The notes beneath the pieces were generated by a model that had not been told where the DNA came from, made no database searches, and saw only the letters and a list, made by a program, of their open reading frames with translations. Below are positions 1 through 11,164 of a DNA stretch of 64,000 bases, piece by piece. The translations under genes were made by a program, and so were the position numbers. The stretch spans positions 83,836,497 to 83,900,496 of the forward strand of contig OW799234.1 in the NCBI GenBank assembly GCA_941918925.1. The letters are read 5' to 3'. This stretch comes from Phyto melanocephala (taxonomy: Eukaryota > Arthropoda > Insecta > Diptera > Rhinophoridae). Position 1 is the first letter of the stretch. Each line of letters opens with the position of its first letter.

Positions 1-256
1 TTATATCTGTGGCTTGGAGCTAAAAGGGCCAATGTCACTTTTTTGCTCTTTTGAGTTAATTGCATTAGATTTGTTTTCTTGCTCTATTTCATTATACTAA
101 AACAGCTAAAGTCATACTTAACCCAGAACAGCTTCATAAGTAAAATGCTGGTCAATGTCACTATGAAAGCATATATTAAATTTAAAGTTCAATTCCAATT
201 TTCTCAAAAATAAATATTTTGTCATTGGCTTTTTTAGCTCCAAGCCACCGATATAT
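1..256. mobile_element. MITE with ~35-bp terminal inverted repeats
   Basis: The first ~37 bases and the reverse complement of ~219-256 match closely (shared core GTGGCTTGGAGCTAAAA, then GCCAATG). This gives a ~256-bp non-autonomous TIR element with no coding capacity. The left tip may be cut by the window edge, so the target duplication cannot be read. Superfamily not recognised. Confidence 0.7.
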
Positions 257-545
257 TCTAATATAGAAAATTAATGAGTCGCGATGTTTGTAATTAAGCT
301 CCATCGAAATGTTTCGACTGATTTTCAAAAAAAAAGGTCAACATCTATTTTTCAAACTCCTACATATTTAGGGTGACTCACCCCCAAGGGACAATTTTTT
401 GCCTCACCTAAATAACATAATGATTTCGATGAAATTTTCAACTAAGATAGATCTGGGTACCGTTTTTTTAATGTTCTCAGAGTAAGTTAGTTATTTTCAT
501 TGAACTAAAAAAAGGATTTCCTAAAAATTATTTATATGGCTTAAG
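257..545 (-). mobile_element. Short LINE/SINE-like dispersed repeat, 5' end missing
   Basis: Read on the minus strand, this matches the copy at 29795-30350: a CCATATAAATAATTT segment, then GAGTCACCCTAAATA, then AAAAATAGATGTTGACC, ending in an ACAAACAYYGCGAC tail. The diagnostic 5' start (actagctgacccg) is absent here. The type resembles RTE-derived short repeats of insects; class assignment is inference. Confidence 0.55.
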
Positions 546-1687
546 TATTTTGTTTACATTTAAATAAATTCTTAGCAGTATCATAATTTAAAAAAAAATA
601 TTTCCTTTATTAATCTGAAAATAATCTTAAAAGGCTCTTAGTAACAGTTTACCGTTTTTTAAAAAATATTTTTCACTTAACTGTTTTATAGTTCCCCATG
701 CAGTGCGAAATAATATAAAAATCTACATAATTTTTGCAAACCGTTTATTGATACATAAACAAACAAAAAAAACATTCACTTAAATAAATGTATTTTTTTA
801 TTGTCTCTCAATTTCAATATTTTTTCTTTGCACATTTTCACCACATAAACCCTAAAAATCCTTTTGGGGCATTAGTAGATGGTAGGAAAAATAAAGCAGA
901 GCCCAGAAAAAATTAAGCAGAAAACAAACAATACTTTAGACCAAAAACCTCAGACACTTTGGCATACACACACTGGCATACCAACTGGCACTTATTTAGC
1001 AGTGGTGCCACATAAAACAAACGAAAAAACGAAAATTGCAAATACTACTATCCAGTCCTATATGAACCTCACACCAAAAACACAAGCAACAAATAAATAA
1101 AAACTATACTCCAGAGGCTAAAACAAGTAATCGAAACAAAAGAGAAGGATTGCAAAAAGACATGAGGAACAAGCAAAAAATGCGAAGAATTTTTAAGAGA
1201 ACAACAAGAAACAATTACAAATATTCTATAGTTTTTTGCTGTCGTTGTGGATTTATTATTTGCAACCTTTCCAATAATGAGGGAAAATTGTAAAAAAAGT
1301 TACACAAAAAATACTCGTATCAGGCATAAAAAAATATTTAATTTTTAATTTCTTTATTCACAACATTTTTCGTGTTTTGTATTATATTTTAAGACAAAAA
1401 CTTTTTTTTTTAATTGCGAATGCAACTTATAACGTTATTTAGTTTTGTGACGGTGTAATTGTGTCGATCAGCTCCTTTTATACACATACCCCATATACCT
1501 CTTTAAAAAAATTCGTGTCATGTCAAAAAAAAAAAAGAAAAATACTGTGATTCTGGGATACAACTCCAAGAAAAACAAGTACGAAACATCTTTAGCATAA
1601 ATTCATTAGCCTTGACATTTAGCCACTTCAAAGAGATCACTACCCGAAATACTATTAATTTCATTTTCAAATGAAAAATGCTTAATG
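546..1687. other. AT-rich stretch, nothing recognised
   Basis: A- and T-run-rich DNA. A 73-codon plus-strand frame at 879-1100 is rich in Lys/Thr/Asn and looks like a composition artefact. Homopolymer T runs near 1400 and an A run near 1527. Confidence 0.5.
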
Positions 1688-2780
1688 TAAAACGTGTTTT
1701 ACTAAGAATGCATTTTTTTATATATAGTGTCATTTTTTGTGCAAGTGGCAACTCCTAAACTTGGCTGTCATATATGCTTACTCCGATTACGGAAAATGGG
1801 GCTTCTTACGAAAAAAAAACACGCGTTATCATTGTAAAAATTTTAGAAATTTGTGCTGAAACCGCTAGCAAATTTCAAAAAATTTTCAGTCGAGAAACTG
1901 CAACTAATGCGTCAACCACTCGAAAAGTAGTCAAACAAATTAAAGAAACAAGTCAGGCTGTGGACAATGAGACCCCTGTGAATTAACGTACTGATCTTCC
2001 TCTTCAAAATGTTGCTGTTGTAAACGAGTGTGTCCACGAAATCATCAATTCGGCAGCGTTCTCAACAAATTTAAATTTCACAAAAACTACACAGGACCTC
2101 CACATTTTCGCGTAAAAAATTCAGCTTAGACAGGAGCTCAAATCATCAGATCTTTGAAATCGCCAGCATCTCATTAAATGTTTAATGGATAAAAGTAGTC
2201 AATACAAATTCGTTAAAGTCATATTCACAAATAAAGTACATTATTATCCGAATGGCTTCAAGAACGCACAAAATTGTCGAATTTGAGATTCAGAAAATCC
2301 TCTAGAAATTTATGAGAAACAAATGCATCCACGACAAGCAACTGTCTGGTGCAGATTTTGATCAGCCAGCGTGATTGATAGTTAAAGAAATATGATAACG
2401 CAGCTCTTGTAGCCTCAACTGAATAGCATGGATCTGGATGACTGGGCCGAATTTCACAGCGCCCGTGATATAATAAATATTTTGCAGTAACGATTTTCAT
2501 AACAAATTATTTCAAGAAATTCTGGGGCCGAATTACGAAATTTGAAAATTCTTATTAGAATCTATATACCTAAAGCACAGCAAACTCGATCGTTCGAGTT
2601 AAATTTCGTTCGATATCGAATGCCGTAATTCGGCCCCTGATGTCAACTTGCCACCAAGATGTTTTTCTTTAAAGCTTTTTAAATTTCGGGTTTATGCGAA
2701 TAAACCAGACATAGTTACTGGCCTCAAATCCTTTACAGTGCAATAAAAAAAAGTGCTTTCTTATTGAGTCATCCTGTGTT
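1688..2780 (+). pseudogene. Decayed Tc1/mariner-type transposon (family 1) with broken transposase
   Basis: Remnant of a DDE/D transposase of the insect type whose N-terminal helix-turn-helix is often called DUF4817. In order: an HTH-like start at 1774-1986; a later segment with FKNAQNCRI and MHPRQATVWCRF (2225-2360), equivalent to the conserved NKQNCRFW and HPxxVTVWCG stretches after the first catalytic Asp; HSARDTI-like sequence before the second half; then NLPPR at ~2645, the block that precedes the third catalytic Asp. Several stops and frameshifts. Related copies are at 35000-36750 and 55701-56640. The 3' end (GTGCTTTCTTATTGAGTCATCC) resembles the inverted repeat of the 55.7-kb copy. A small MITE sits inside at 2524-2637. 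Confidence 0.7.
2524..2637. mobile_element. 114-bp MITE with GGGGCCGAATTACG termini, inside transposase remnant
   Basis: Starts GGGGCCGAATTACG and ends CGTAATTCGGCCCC, a perfect 14-bp inverted repeat, with a partly palindromic centre (CGATCGTTCGAG... TTCGATATCGA). Removing it rejoins transposase coding sequence (ISRNS then DVNLPPR), so it inserted into the family-1 transposon. I could not read a clean target duplication. Confidence 0.8.
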
Positions 2781-3791
2781 TTTCTACAATTACCAGTAAA
2801 TTGCGATTTTTTCGAAACATATATACAAACCTATACATTAAAATAAAATTAATTTTAACTTTTTTTTAATAGAATACAATATGGGGGAATACCGGTAATC
2901 AATTTTCAAATTTACAAAAGGTTTTTTCAAAACCATATTTGTATGAAAATTCTCTTTCAATAAATTATAAATTTGTTTACGAATTTCATAAGACTCCTAA
3001 GTTTTCATTGTTCTACATTTTAATATCCTTTCGTTATGATCAAAACATATACAGAATTGCTTTCCTGTCAACGTCAACAAAATATTAAAATGTTTATTTT
3101 GCCAACCAACTGTTAAAATAAATTTCACATTTAAATGGTTGACACAATGTGTCACCAACGGTTGCAATAAAATTCACCCTCAAAATAAAATCGTAGTGAC
3201 AATATTTTGTTAGCAACCAGCAATTGAACGAAGATGAAAATGGCAAAAAAATAAAACAATTTTACAATCGAAAAGGGATAACGATTGTTCACGAATATAA
3301 AAAAAAAACCCCAAACACTAGTACAAAGTAAAAAAGTTATAAAGTAGCACATTAATGCTGTTGCAAAATGAAAAGGGGTGGAAAAATACTTAAAGTGTCA
3401 AAAAAGCTCTCGTCACAAAGAACTAAAAAAAAGAAGAGGCAATACATATTTAAAATATGATGAAGAAAGAAAAAATACAAAAACACTCAATACTAAAGTT
3501 AGTGGGCAAGTAAACGACATTTACGGGCGACTCAAGGAATCTCACAAAAAATTGCAAGTTAACAAAAGTTACGAAGAACTATACTTCTACTCAAAAGTAG
3601 GAAAAGCAAAGAAAACTTAGAGTGAAGAAAAGGAAAAATTAAAAAAAAAACACTACAGCTTACTTCAACTTCTCTGAATGATTTTTGACAAACGTTATTT
3701 TTTAATAAATTTTAAAAAAGTAAAGCAGGGTTTACGTGCAATTATTAACTTGACTTAAGCATATGAGTTCTTTACATGTTAAATATATTAT
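2781..3791. other. AT-rich stretch, nothing recognised
   Basis: No element ends or coding signal seen. The 80-codon frame at 3378-3620 is Lys-rich and A-rich, with no recognisable domain and no splice or promoter context. Confidence 0.45.
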
Positions 3792-3989
3792 GGGCCATTA
3801 TTACAACTTGCCGTTAGTTAAAGGCCGATTAATCGATTTGCATTATAATGCCTTAATTTATTATCTTTTTATCCAATAAATATTATCATTATTAATAATA
3901 ATAACAATAAATATTTTAAGTTGTAATTATGCAAAGATATTTATCGTGCACAGAAAAACCTAACTAACGGCAACTTGTAATAATGGTCC
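3792..3989. mobile_element. 198-bp MITE, GGGCCATTATTACAA termini
   Basis: The left end GGGCCATTATTACAACTTGC and the reverse complement of the right end (GGACCATTATTACAAGTTGC) match over ~31 nt, including CCGTTAGTTA. GGGCC-type tips resemble the PIF/Harbinger-like MITEs at 58196 and 59777, but the flanking TWA duplication is not exact here. Confidence 0.75.
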
Positions 3990-4023
3990 TAAATTGCACC
4001 TAATTCTACCTTGAAGAAGTCTT

Positions 4024-4150
4024 TTAAAACCCTTCACCTGTGCTGCCAAAGTGAAACATAAAGTATACATTTTCTGAGCGTCAGTGACTAGAGTAAATAG
4101 TCATCTGTGTGTGTGTTGGTTGAAGTCAACTTTTTTTGTAATTTTTTAAA
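4024..4150 (+). mobile_element. DINE-1/Helentron type-A 5' fragment
   Basis: Degenerate match to the first ~130 nt of the element at 4246: an ACCCTTCACCTGTG start, CATAAAGTATACATTTTCTGA, then TGTGTTGGTTGAAGTCAAC. 3' part missing. It lies just upstream of the full A1 copy in the same orientation. Confidence 0.6.
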
Positions 4151-4739
4151 TATTTAATATACCTATAGGGCTAGTCGTAAAAAAATGTGACAAATCCGTC
4201 ACTATTCGTAAAGTTAGAAACAAAATGTTTTCTAATACTTGTATATTTTTATACCCTTCACACAGTGAAAAAGGGTATATATAGGTTTGTCATTCCGTGT
4301 GAAATTTCTACAATTTTCATTTCCGACCCCATAAAGTATATATTTTCTGAAGGCTTATGAATAGGGGAGTCGATTAAGCTCTGTCAGTCTGTCCGTCTGA
4401 CCGTCTGTCCGTGTGTATGTTGAAATCCACTTTTTTAAGCCCCCCGACATCGTTTTGACCCAAGTGAGGTATTAAAATATCAGAAATATTCGAAAGTAGA
4501 TCGGTATTGAAAATCAGAAACATCGGTACATAAACAACTGAGATATGAGCAAAAACCCACGACCACCTAGATTTTTTTTCACAAAAACAACATCACAACA
4601 ATAACATACATACAAACGTGTATACTATTTAGAGAAAACGTGGCATCGAATCACAGCTGCGCCAAAAAAAAATTTTTTTTATTTTTTTAATATTTTTTTT
4701 TTTAATTTTTTTTTTTATTTTTTTTTAATTTTATTTAAT

Positions 4740-5608
4740 ACTAGCCAATCCCGGCGCGCGTTGCTACGCCCCTTCATGAATTTTAATTGCATTCTAAATT
4801 TTAATCGAATATCAAGTGCAAGGCTAAAAACTATAACTTTTTCTATATGAGCGTGGCACTGCCCACTTTTCTAATTGTGAAACTGTATAGTCATGACAGC
4901 TCAATAAGTGTGCAAAGTTTCAGAAAAATCGGTCCAGTGTAAGTACCTCAAAATGATACCTTTTCTTATGGGCGTGGCACTGCCCACTTTTCTAAATACG
5001 AAACTGTATAGTCATGACAACTCAATATGTGTGCAAAGTTTCAGAAAAATCGGTCCAGTGCAAGTACCTCAAAATGATACCTTTTTTTTAATGGGCGTGA
5101 CACTGCCCACTTTTCGAATGACGAAAGTGTAAAGTCATGAAAGCTCAGTATGTTTGCAAAGTTTCAGAAAATTCGGTCCAGTGCAAGTAGCTAAAACTGA
5201 TAACTAATTTTTTATGGGCGCGGCCCCGCCCACTTTTTCAATCACGAAATTATAAAGCCATGACAGCTCAATATGTGTGCAAAGTTTCAGAAAAATCGGT
5301 CCAGTGCAAGTACCTCAAAATTAAAACTTTTTTAGGGGCGTGGCCCCGCCCACTTTTTTTATCACGAAATTATTTAGTCATGACAGCTCGATATGTGTGC
5401 AAAGTTTCAGAAAAATCGGTCAAGTGCAAAAAGCTAAAACTGATAACTAATTTTTATGGGCGTGGCTCCGCCCACTTTTTTTCACCCATAAACACTCCCT
5501 GGCATGTATACAACAACTTGCCAAAGTTTGAGTCCGATCGGTTTTACAGTTTCGGAGTCTATAGCTAACACACACACACACAGAGTTTCACTTTTATATA
5601 TATAGATA
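4740..5608 (+). mobile_element. Short LINE/SINE-like repeat nested in DINE A1
   Basis: Begins ACTAGCCAATCCCGGCGCGC and ends with a CGATCGGTTTTACAG tract, an (AC)n run and a TATATATAGAT tail. These ends are shared in pattern with the repeats at 26681-27341 and 29795-30350. DINE A/T-rich sequence lies on both sides, so it is an insertion. Most of its length is the tandem array listed separately. The 3' tail resembles RTE-type LINE tails; class is inference. Confidence 0.6.
4850..5480 (+). repeat. Five ~120-bp tandem units plus a partial sixth
   Basis: Each unit starts with a GC box, GGGCGTGGCMCYGCCCACTT, and continues ...AGTCATGACAGCTCAATATG, then GTTTCAGAAAAATCGGTCCA, then a GTGCAAGTACCTCAAAATG stretch. 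GC boxes recur near 4851, 4970, 5094, 5217, 5336 and 5459. Units differ by scattered substitutions, so the array is moderately old. Confidence 0.85.
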
Positions 5609-5910
5609 TTATTTATATTTTTATTTTTTTTTTCAATTTGTTTTTTAATTTGTTTTTTTTTTTTGTTTTATATTTATTTTATATTTTAATTATTTTTTTT
5701 TAATTTTTAAAAAATTTTTAAAAATTTTTTTTTAACATACATACGTGAATTTATAATTTTACAATGGGACGTTTTTATATATGTATGTTTTTATATGTAT
5801 GTACGTATGTCATATGGGATGAATGGTGACACAAACTACTGTTATTGCATGACTACACGTTGTGAAGGGTATATAAGATTCGGCACGGCCGAATATAGCG
5901 CTCTTACTTG

Positions 5911-8032
5911 TTTTTATACCCGCCACCAAAAAAATGGTGGGGGTATATTCATTTTGTCATTCCGTTTGTAACACATCGAAATATCTATTTTAGACCCCAT
6001 AAAGTATATATATTCTGAATCAGGGTTTGATTTGATGACGATCTAGCTATGTCCGTCCGTCTGTCCGTCTGTCCGTCTGTTGAAAGCACGATAGAGGTCG
6101 CACCGAAAAAGCTAGGAGGCTCAAATTTTGCCAGAATCTTTCTTATAGACAAGGTTTGTTTGGTATTGAAAATGGGCTATATCGGAATATTAGGAAGTGA
6201 GTTATAGCTCGGAATGCAAGAGTAGGTCGAAAAAACCGTGTCCTACGAACATCGAATAAAATGGTATTGTGTCCAAACGGATTAACGTACAGTCATGAAA
6301 CTTCGAATATATATTTCTCGAGTCAAAACAATATTTCTCACCTAAAATTACCTAAATCTAATCATTAGGAAAGGAGTTATCGATCAAAATGTACGAAAAT
6401 TTATACCGCACAGTGTATTTTTCGGTATATTTAAAAACAAAAACGTCATAAAAGCAACAAAATTTGATGTACGACTCTGAAATTTTGCACACTTTGCTTT
6501 TTGGTGAGACGCTTTTTTGTAACGGAAAATCAATGTGCCACGCCCACTTTTACCGCCACCTCCCATATAACGTTTTACCTAAAATTCAGATAATTTCTCT
6601 ATTAATAAAGATTTTGGAATAATAAAGTGCTATATTGAAACATCTAAAATGTACTCATTCGCAAAAATAACTTTGACACGCCTACTATAACGCCCACTTT
6701 TCACGTTATCTACCGTTAATGAAATTTAAAAGCTCATAAAACCGCCAAAATTAGAGGTATGATGATCAAATTTGCTACGTATATCCCACTAGGCAATGTC
6801 ATTATTGTGCCAAAAAATTAAAATGCCACGCCCACTTTTACGCCCACCTCCCATATAACGTTTTACCTAAAATTCATATAATTTCTCTACTAATAAAGAT
6901 TTTGGAATAATAAAGTGCTATATTGAAACATCTAAAATGTACTCACGCGCAAAAATAACTTTGACACGCCTACTATAACGCCCACTTTTCACGTTATCTA
7001 CCGTTAATGAAATGTTAAAGCTCATAAAACCGACAAAATTAGAGGTATGATGAGGAAATTTACTACATATATCCTTCTAGTCAATGTAGTTGTTGTGCCA
7101 AAAAGTTTAGGTGACACGCCCACTATAACGCCTACCTCCCATATAACGGGTTTTCTTAAATTCATGTAATTTCTCTATTGATAAAGTTTTTGGGAAAATA
7201 AAGAACTATATTGAAATATCTAAGTTGTATTTATTAGCAGAAACTTTATTGACACGCCTACTTTAACGCCCACTTTCATTGAAAGACTACATTTACAAAA
7301 GCATTTTAGTAGCATATCGAAGTTATAAAGGGTGGTTAAATTTTAAGGGCCGATGTTGAATTTAAATAAAAAACAAATTATTTAGGAAATTATTATTATT
7401 TCTTTTATTTATTATTTCTTTTGGCCCCACTCCTCTATCTGATGGTCCAAATTTTCAATGACAATGTTGATGCTCAATTGTTGGGCACGATGATGAGTCG
7501 AGGTTGACTGCTCTTTTGCCACACTAACGCAAAAAACAGCAATGGTTCCCATTCAACGAACTAAGAAAGCATTCACAGATTTTCTAACATTTTATACAGA
7601 CCTGTTTTGCAGAAATTTAAATATTTTTTACAATTTTCCCGATTGTGGATGAATTTGAATGATTATGTTGATCAAAAGAATTACGAAGTGCACAAAATGC
7701 ATTTTGAATTGAACGCCCATTTTCATAAAAAACCTAAATAACTTTAAAGCGTTGATCATTTGCGTATCTTTCCACGGATCAAATTGAGTAAGTTTGAGAT
7801 TGAGAAATGTCAAATGAAATGCAGAAAACTAATTCAAAGACTGGCTGTAGTTCACCTTCAACATGGGCCCTTAAAATTTAACCACCCTCTACAAAGAAAG
7901 TGATACATATTTTATTATAAAAAGATTATTCCATAATGAGTAACAAAATAATAAATATTGTGCTTTAAATGTACACAAAATTGGTGGTGGGTATAAAAGA
8001 TTCGGCACAGCCGAATATAGTGCTCTTACTTG
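5911..8032 (+). mobile_element. DINE-1/INE-1-like Helentron, type B (copy B1)
   Basis: 5' end TTTTTATACCCGCCACC, whose inverse (GGTGGTGGGTATAAAA) lies just before the 3' hairpin ATTCGGC-ACA-GCCGAAT and the CTCTTACTTG terminus. A (GTCCGTCT)n core lies at ~6050-6080. The body contains three diverged ~290-bp modules, each with CACGCCCACTTTTA...CACCTCCCATATAACG (near 6537, 6827, 7113). It carries the mariner-derived insertion at 7328-7889. It is near-identical to B2 at 12732: about 13 mismatches over the first ~620 nt, counted by eye. Non-coding. Confidence 0.88.
7328..7889 (-). mobile_element. Mariner-derived MITE (family C) inside DINE B1
   Basis: The left GGGTGGTTAAATTTTAAGGG and the reverse complement of the right end are near-perfect inverted repeats of ~30 nt, flanked by TA on both sides (7326-7327, 7890-7891). 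The minus strand keeps a short transposase N-terminal remnant that reads approximately VFYENGRSIQNAFCALRN, the HTH typical of insect mariner-type transposases. Catalytic regions are missing. The related DINE B3 lacks it at the equivalent site. Confidence 0.85.
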
Positions 8033-8189
8033 TTTTTTTTTCATATGGTCCTTAAAATATCTGTCATATTATTTGTCTTAAATATACAAATTTTTCTTTG
8101 TTCTAATGAAAAGTTCATTTATTTGCACAAAAAAAATAAAACAAACTTACGGTTTTTACTCCGCTATACTACACTTAGACATTTTTTCA

Positions 8190-8800
8190 TAGGGTGGTAA
8201 AATTATAAGGGCCGTTGTTGATTTGAATACTTAAACTCAAATTATTTAGGAAATAATTGTCATTTCGGTTTATAATGATAATATTGTTGTGGTTTTAATT
8301 ATGTATGGCGCAAAATATCAGCCGCGACCTCAGCTGCACACCACCACCCGATGGTCCAAATTTTCAATGATAACGTTTATGTTCCATTGTTGAGCATGAG
8401 TATGAGTCAAGGCTGACTGCTCTTTTGCCGCACTATCGCGAAAAACAGCAATGTTTTCCATTTAACGAACTGAGAAGGCATTCTAAGATGTTTTCATATT
8501 TCATACAGACCTGTTTTGCTGAAATTTAAATATTTTTCACAATTCTCCAAATTGTGGACGAATTTCAACGATTATGTTGACCAAGAGAATTACGAAGTGC
8601 ACGAAATGCATTTTGATTTGAACGGCCATTTTCATAATGAGCCTGAATAACTTTAACGCGTTGCTTGTTTGTGTATCTTTCCATGGTTGAACTTAAGTTA
8701 GATTAGAATTGATAAATGTTAAATGAAATGCAGCAAACAAACCTGACTTTTAGATGTGGTTCACATTCAACATCGGCCCTAAAAATTTAACCACCCATTA
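8190..8800 (-). mobile_element. Mariner-derived MITE (family C), free copy
   Basis: Ends AGGGTGGTAAAATTATAAGG and ...GGCCCTAAAAATTTAACCAC are the family-C inverted repeats. The internal sequence is collinear with 7328-7889 but more diverged, and it sits outside any DINE, 158 bp downstream of B1. Only HTH remnants of the transposase remain. Confidence 0.8.
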
Positions 8801-9593
8801 TGTTAAATTGTACCTTAAGTTAGTAATAATATGTGTGATCCTTAACGAAATAACACAATTACTTCAAATATTCCTACCAGTTCGTACTAATTTACATAAA
8901 AATTTTATGTTATACTAAGCCTTAGAACTACTACATTTGCATATATTTTTAATTAAACCTTATAAATTTTAAGAATTGCTCTAACACTTTGCAATTTTCA
9001 TGTGCCTTAAAATATCTTTTGAAAAAATCATTGAAAACTTTTTAATGAACAAGACTACAATATACATTAAACGTAAAAAAAACATCAATTTCCCAGTCAT
9101 AATATCACTCTACTTTAACTAATTGATACTGTCAGTTCGTGTTGGGTCATACTTCTCAGCCTCCCTTCAATCCCACTTGGGTTTCTGGCGATATTTTTCA
9201 ATTACTTTTTTTATTAGTGTAATTTTTCTGTTTAGGACAAAAAGCTACAAAAATATGTCAACTATAAAAAATCAAATTAGATAAATTAACATAAATTTTA
9301 GCTGCTTTAGATGTCAATCTCTCTAGCCCCTATAAATATTCCACACATACACACACACACACACAAAGCAAAAAATATCTTCAAAATTATTGTTGTTTTC
9401 TTTTCCAACACACAGGCGCTTCAATGTAAACACGTTTGCAAGTATTTATCTTGAAAATTTAAAAACTGAAATAGTAAAAAATTTGATATTTTTTTGTTAT
9501 GTCAAACTTTTCATTTTATTTTTAGTTTAGTTTTTATTTAGTGCCCAACACTTTACTTTTGCCATCACGTTTATGTTAAAACTAAATTGTTGT
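8801..9593. other. AT-rich stretch with (AC)n microsatellite
   Basis: Nothing coding is recognised. A CACACA microsatellite lies at ~9346-9364. Confidence 0.45.
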
Positions 9594-10904
9594 TATACCC
9601 CCAGCACCTATAAAATGGTGGTGGTATATTCATTTTGTCATTCAAAATATCCATTTTAGACCTTATAAAGATAAATATACTGTTTGAGTCCTGATATCAT
9701 TTTAGGACGTTTAAGCTATGTCCGTGTGTTGAAAGCACAAAAGAGCTCGAACCAAAAAAGTTAAGTGGCCCAAATTTTGCCAGAAAATTTCGTATACACA
9801 AGGATTGTTTGGTTTGGACTCAATTGAAATATTAGGAAGAAAGTTATAGGCCGTAATGGAAGAGTAGATAAAAAAAATCATGTCCTTTCAACATTGAATA
9901 AAATGCAATTGTGTTTAAACACTTTAAAGTAGAGCGATGAAATTTCAAATGTATATTTTCTAAGTAAAAAAATATCTTTTTCTGAAAATGGTTAAGATCT
10001 GTATACTACGAAAGGAGTTGTAGATCAAAATTTACAGTGTCTTTTTCGGTATATATAAAATTAAAAACGCTATAAAGCTGACAAAATTAGATGCAAAGAT
10101 TCTGAGATTTTGCAAAAATGGCTCTTTGATCAAAACACTTGCAATAACGGAAAATAAAGGTGACACGCCTACTTGAACGCCCGCCTCCCATAAAACGCTT
10201 TATATTAAATTCCAAAAAAATTGGAAGAACAAAGGACTCTATATTTAAGTATCTTAGATGAATTTTTTAACAGAAACTACTTTGAAACGCCTTCTCTAAC
10301 GCCCAGTTCTTACATAGTTTTCTGTTAATCAAATTCAAAAGCACATAAAATCGACAGAATTAAATGTATTAGATGATGAAATTTCGCACATAGCTTTCAG
10401 GTAAATTTATTTATGCCAATATAAGCATGATTCTAAAAAATTAAGGGAACTCGCCCACTTTAACGGTCACCTCCCATATAACGTTGTATATTAAATTCAT
10501 AATATTTTTATATGGACAAAAGTTAAAGAAAATTAAGTCTGTAATGGATTATCTGAGTTGAATTCAAACATTAATTGTATAATTTTTAAAGTAGGAGGTG
10601 ACATGCCCACACAAAGCTTATATTATCTTTTAACAACCTCTGGGAACCAAATTGCACTCCTCAAATTCCGTCAAGATACAATGTTGAATAAAATAGTCAG
10701 TAGTATCATTTCTAAGTAAGAATAAATTTAAGGGAACAAATTAATAGCAAATCGAAGTTACGCAAAGAAAGTAAAACCTATTTTCGTATATAATATAGCG
10801 ATAACTGGTATTAAAAAAAATAATAAATTTTGTGCTATAAAGGTACACAAAATGGATGGTGGATATCAAAAATTCGGTACAGCCGAATATAGAGCTCTTA
10901 CTTG
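9594..10904 (+). mobile_element. DINE-1-like Helentron, type B (older copy B3)
   Basis: Starts TTATACCCCCAGCACC with a degenerate GTGGTGGTATATTCA partner and ends with ATTCGGTACAGCCGAAT and GAGCTCTTACTTG. It is collinear with B1/B2 but clearly more diverged, with fewer ~290-bp modules. At 10747-10772 it has the uninterrupted sequence (TCGAAGTTACGCAAAGAAAG) where B1 and B2 carry the family-C insertion. Confidence 0.85.
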
Positions 10905-11164
10905 TTTATTTTGTTTAAAATTTTTTTTTATTTAAAAAAATAACGATTTTTTTATTTTATACTACATACTTGTATTGTTGGTAATTGCTTCCAGTTTCCT
11001 TTTTCTGGTTTTTGGCCTAATACAGGACAAATTTATTATTGTTATATTTAATAACTATTCATTTTTTTATTTTTTAACTAATTAAATTGCGTTTTCATTA
11101 AAAACAATCCCACACTTATATAATGATTACGATCTACAATGTTCTGCAAACTTCGATAACAATA

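Larger units (their letters stand above)
4246..5910 (+). mobile_element. DINE-1/INE-1-like Helentron, type A (copy A1)
   Basis: 5' end TTTTTATACCCTTCAC with a GGGTATATATA partner, then CCGACCCCATAAAGTATATA, then a GTCTGTCCGTCTGACCGTC microsatellite core. The 3' end is a GAAGGGTATATAAGATTCGGC tract followed by a hairpin (ATTCGGC-ACG-GCCGAAT) and a CTCTTACTTG terminus. This architecture is that of Drosophila DINE-1/INE-1, non-autonomous rolling-circle elements. The middle holds long A/T runs and a separate repeat (4740-5608). The terminus abuts the next element without a spacer. No coding capacity. Confidence 0.85.
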
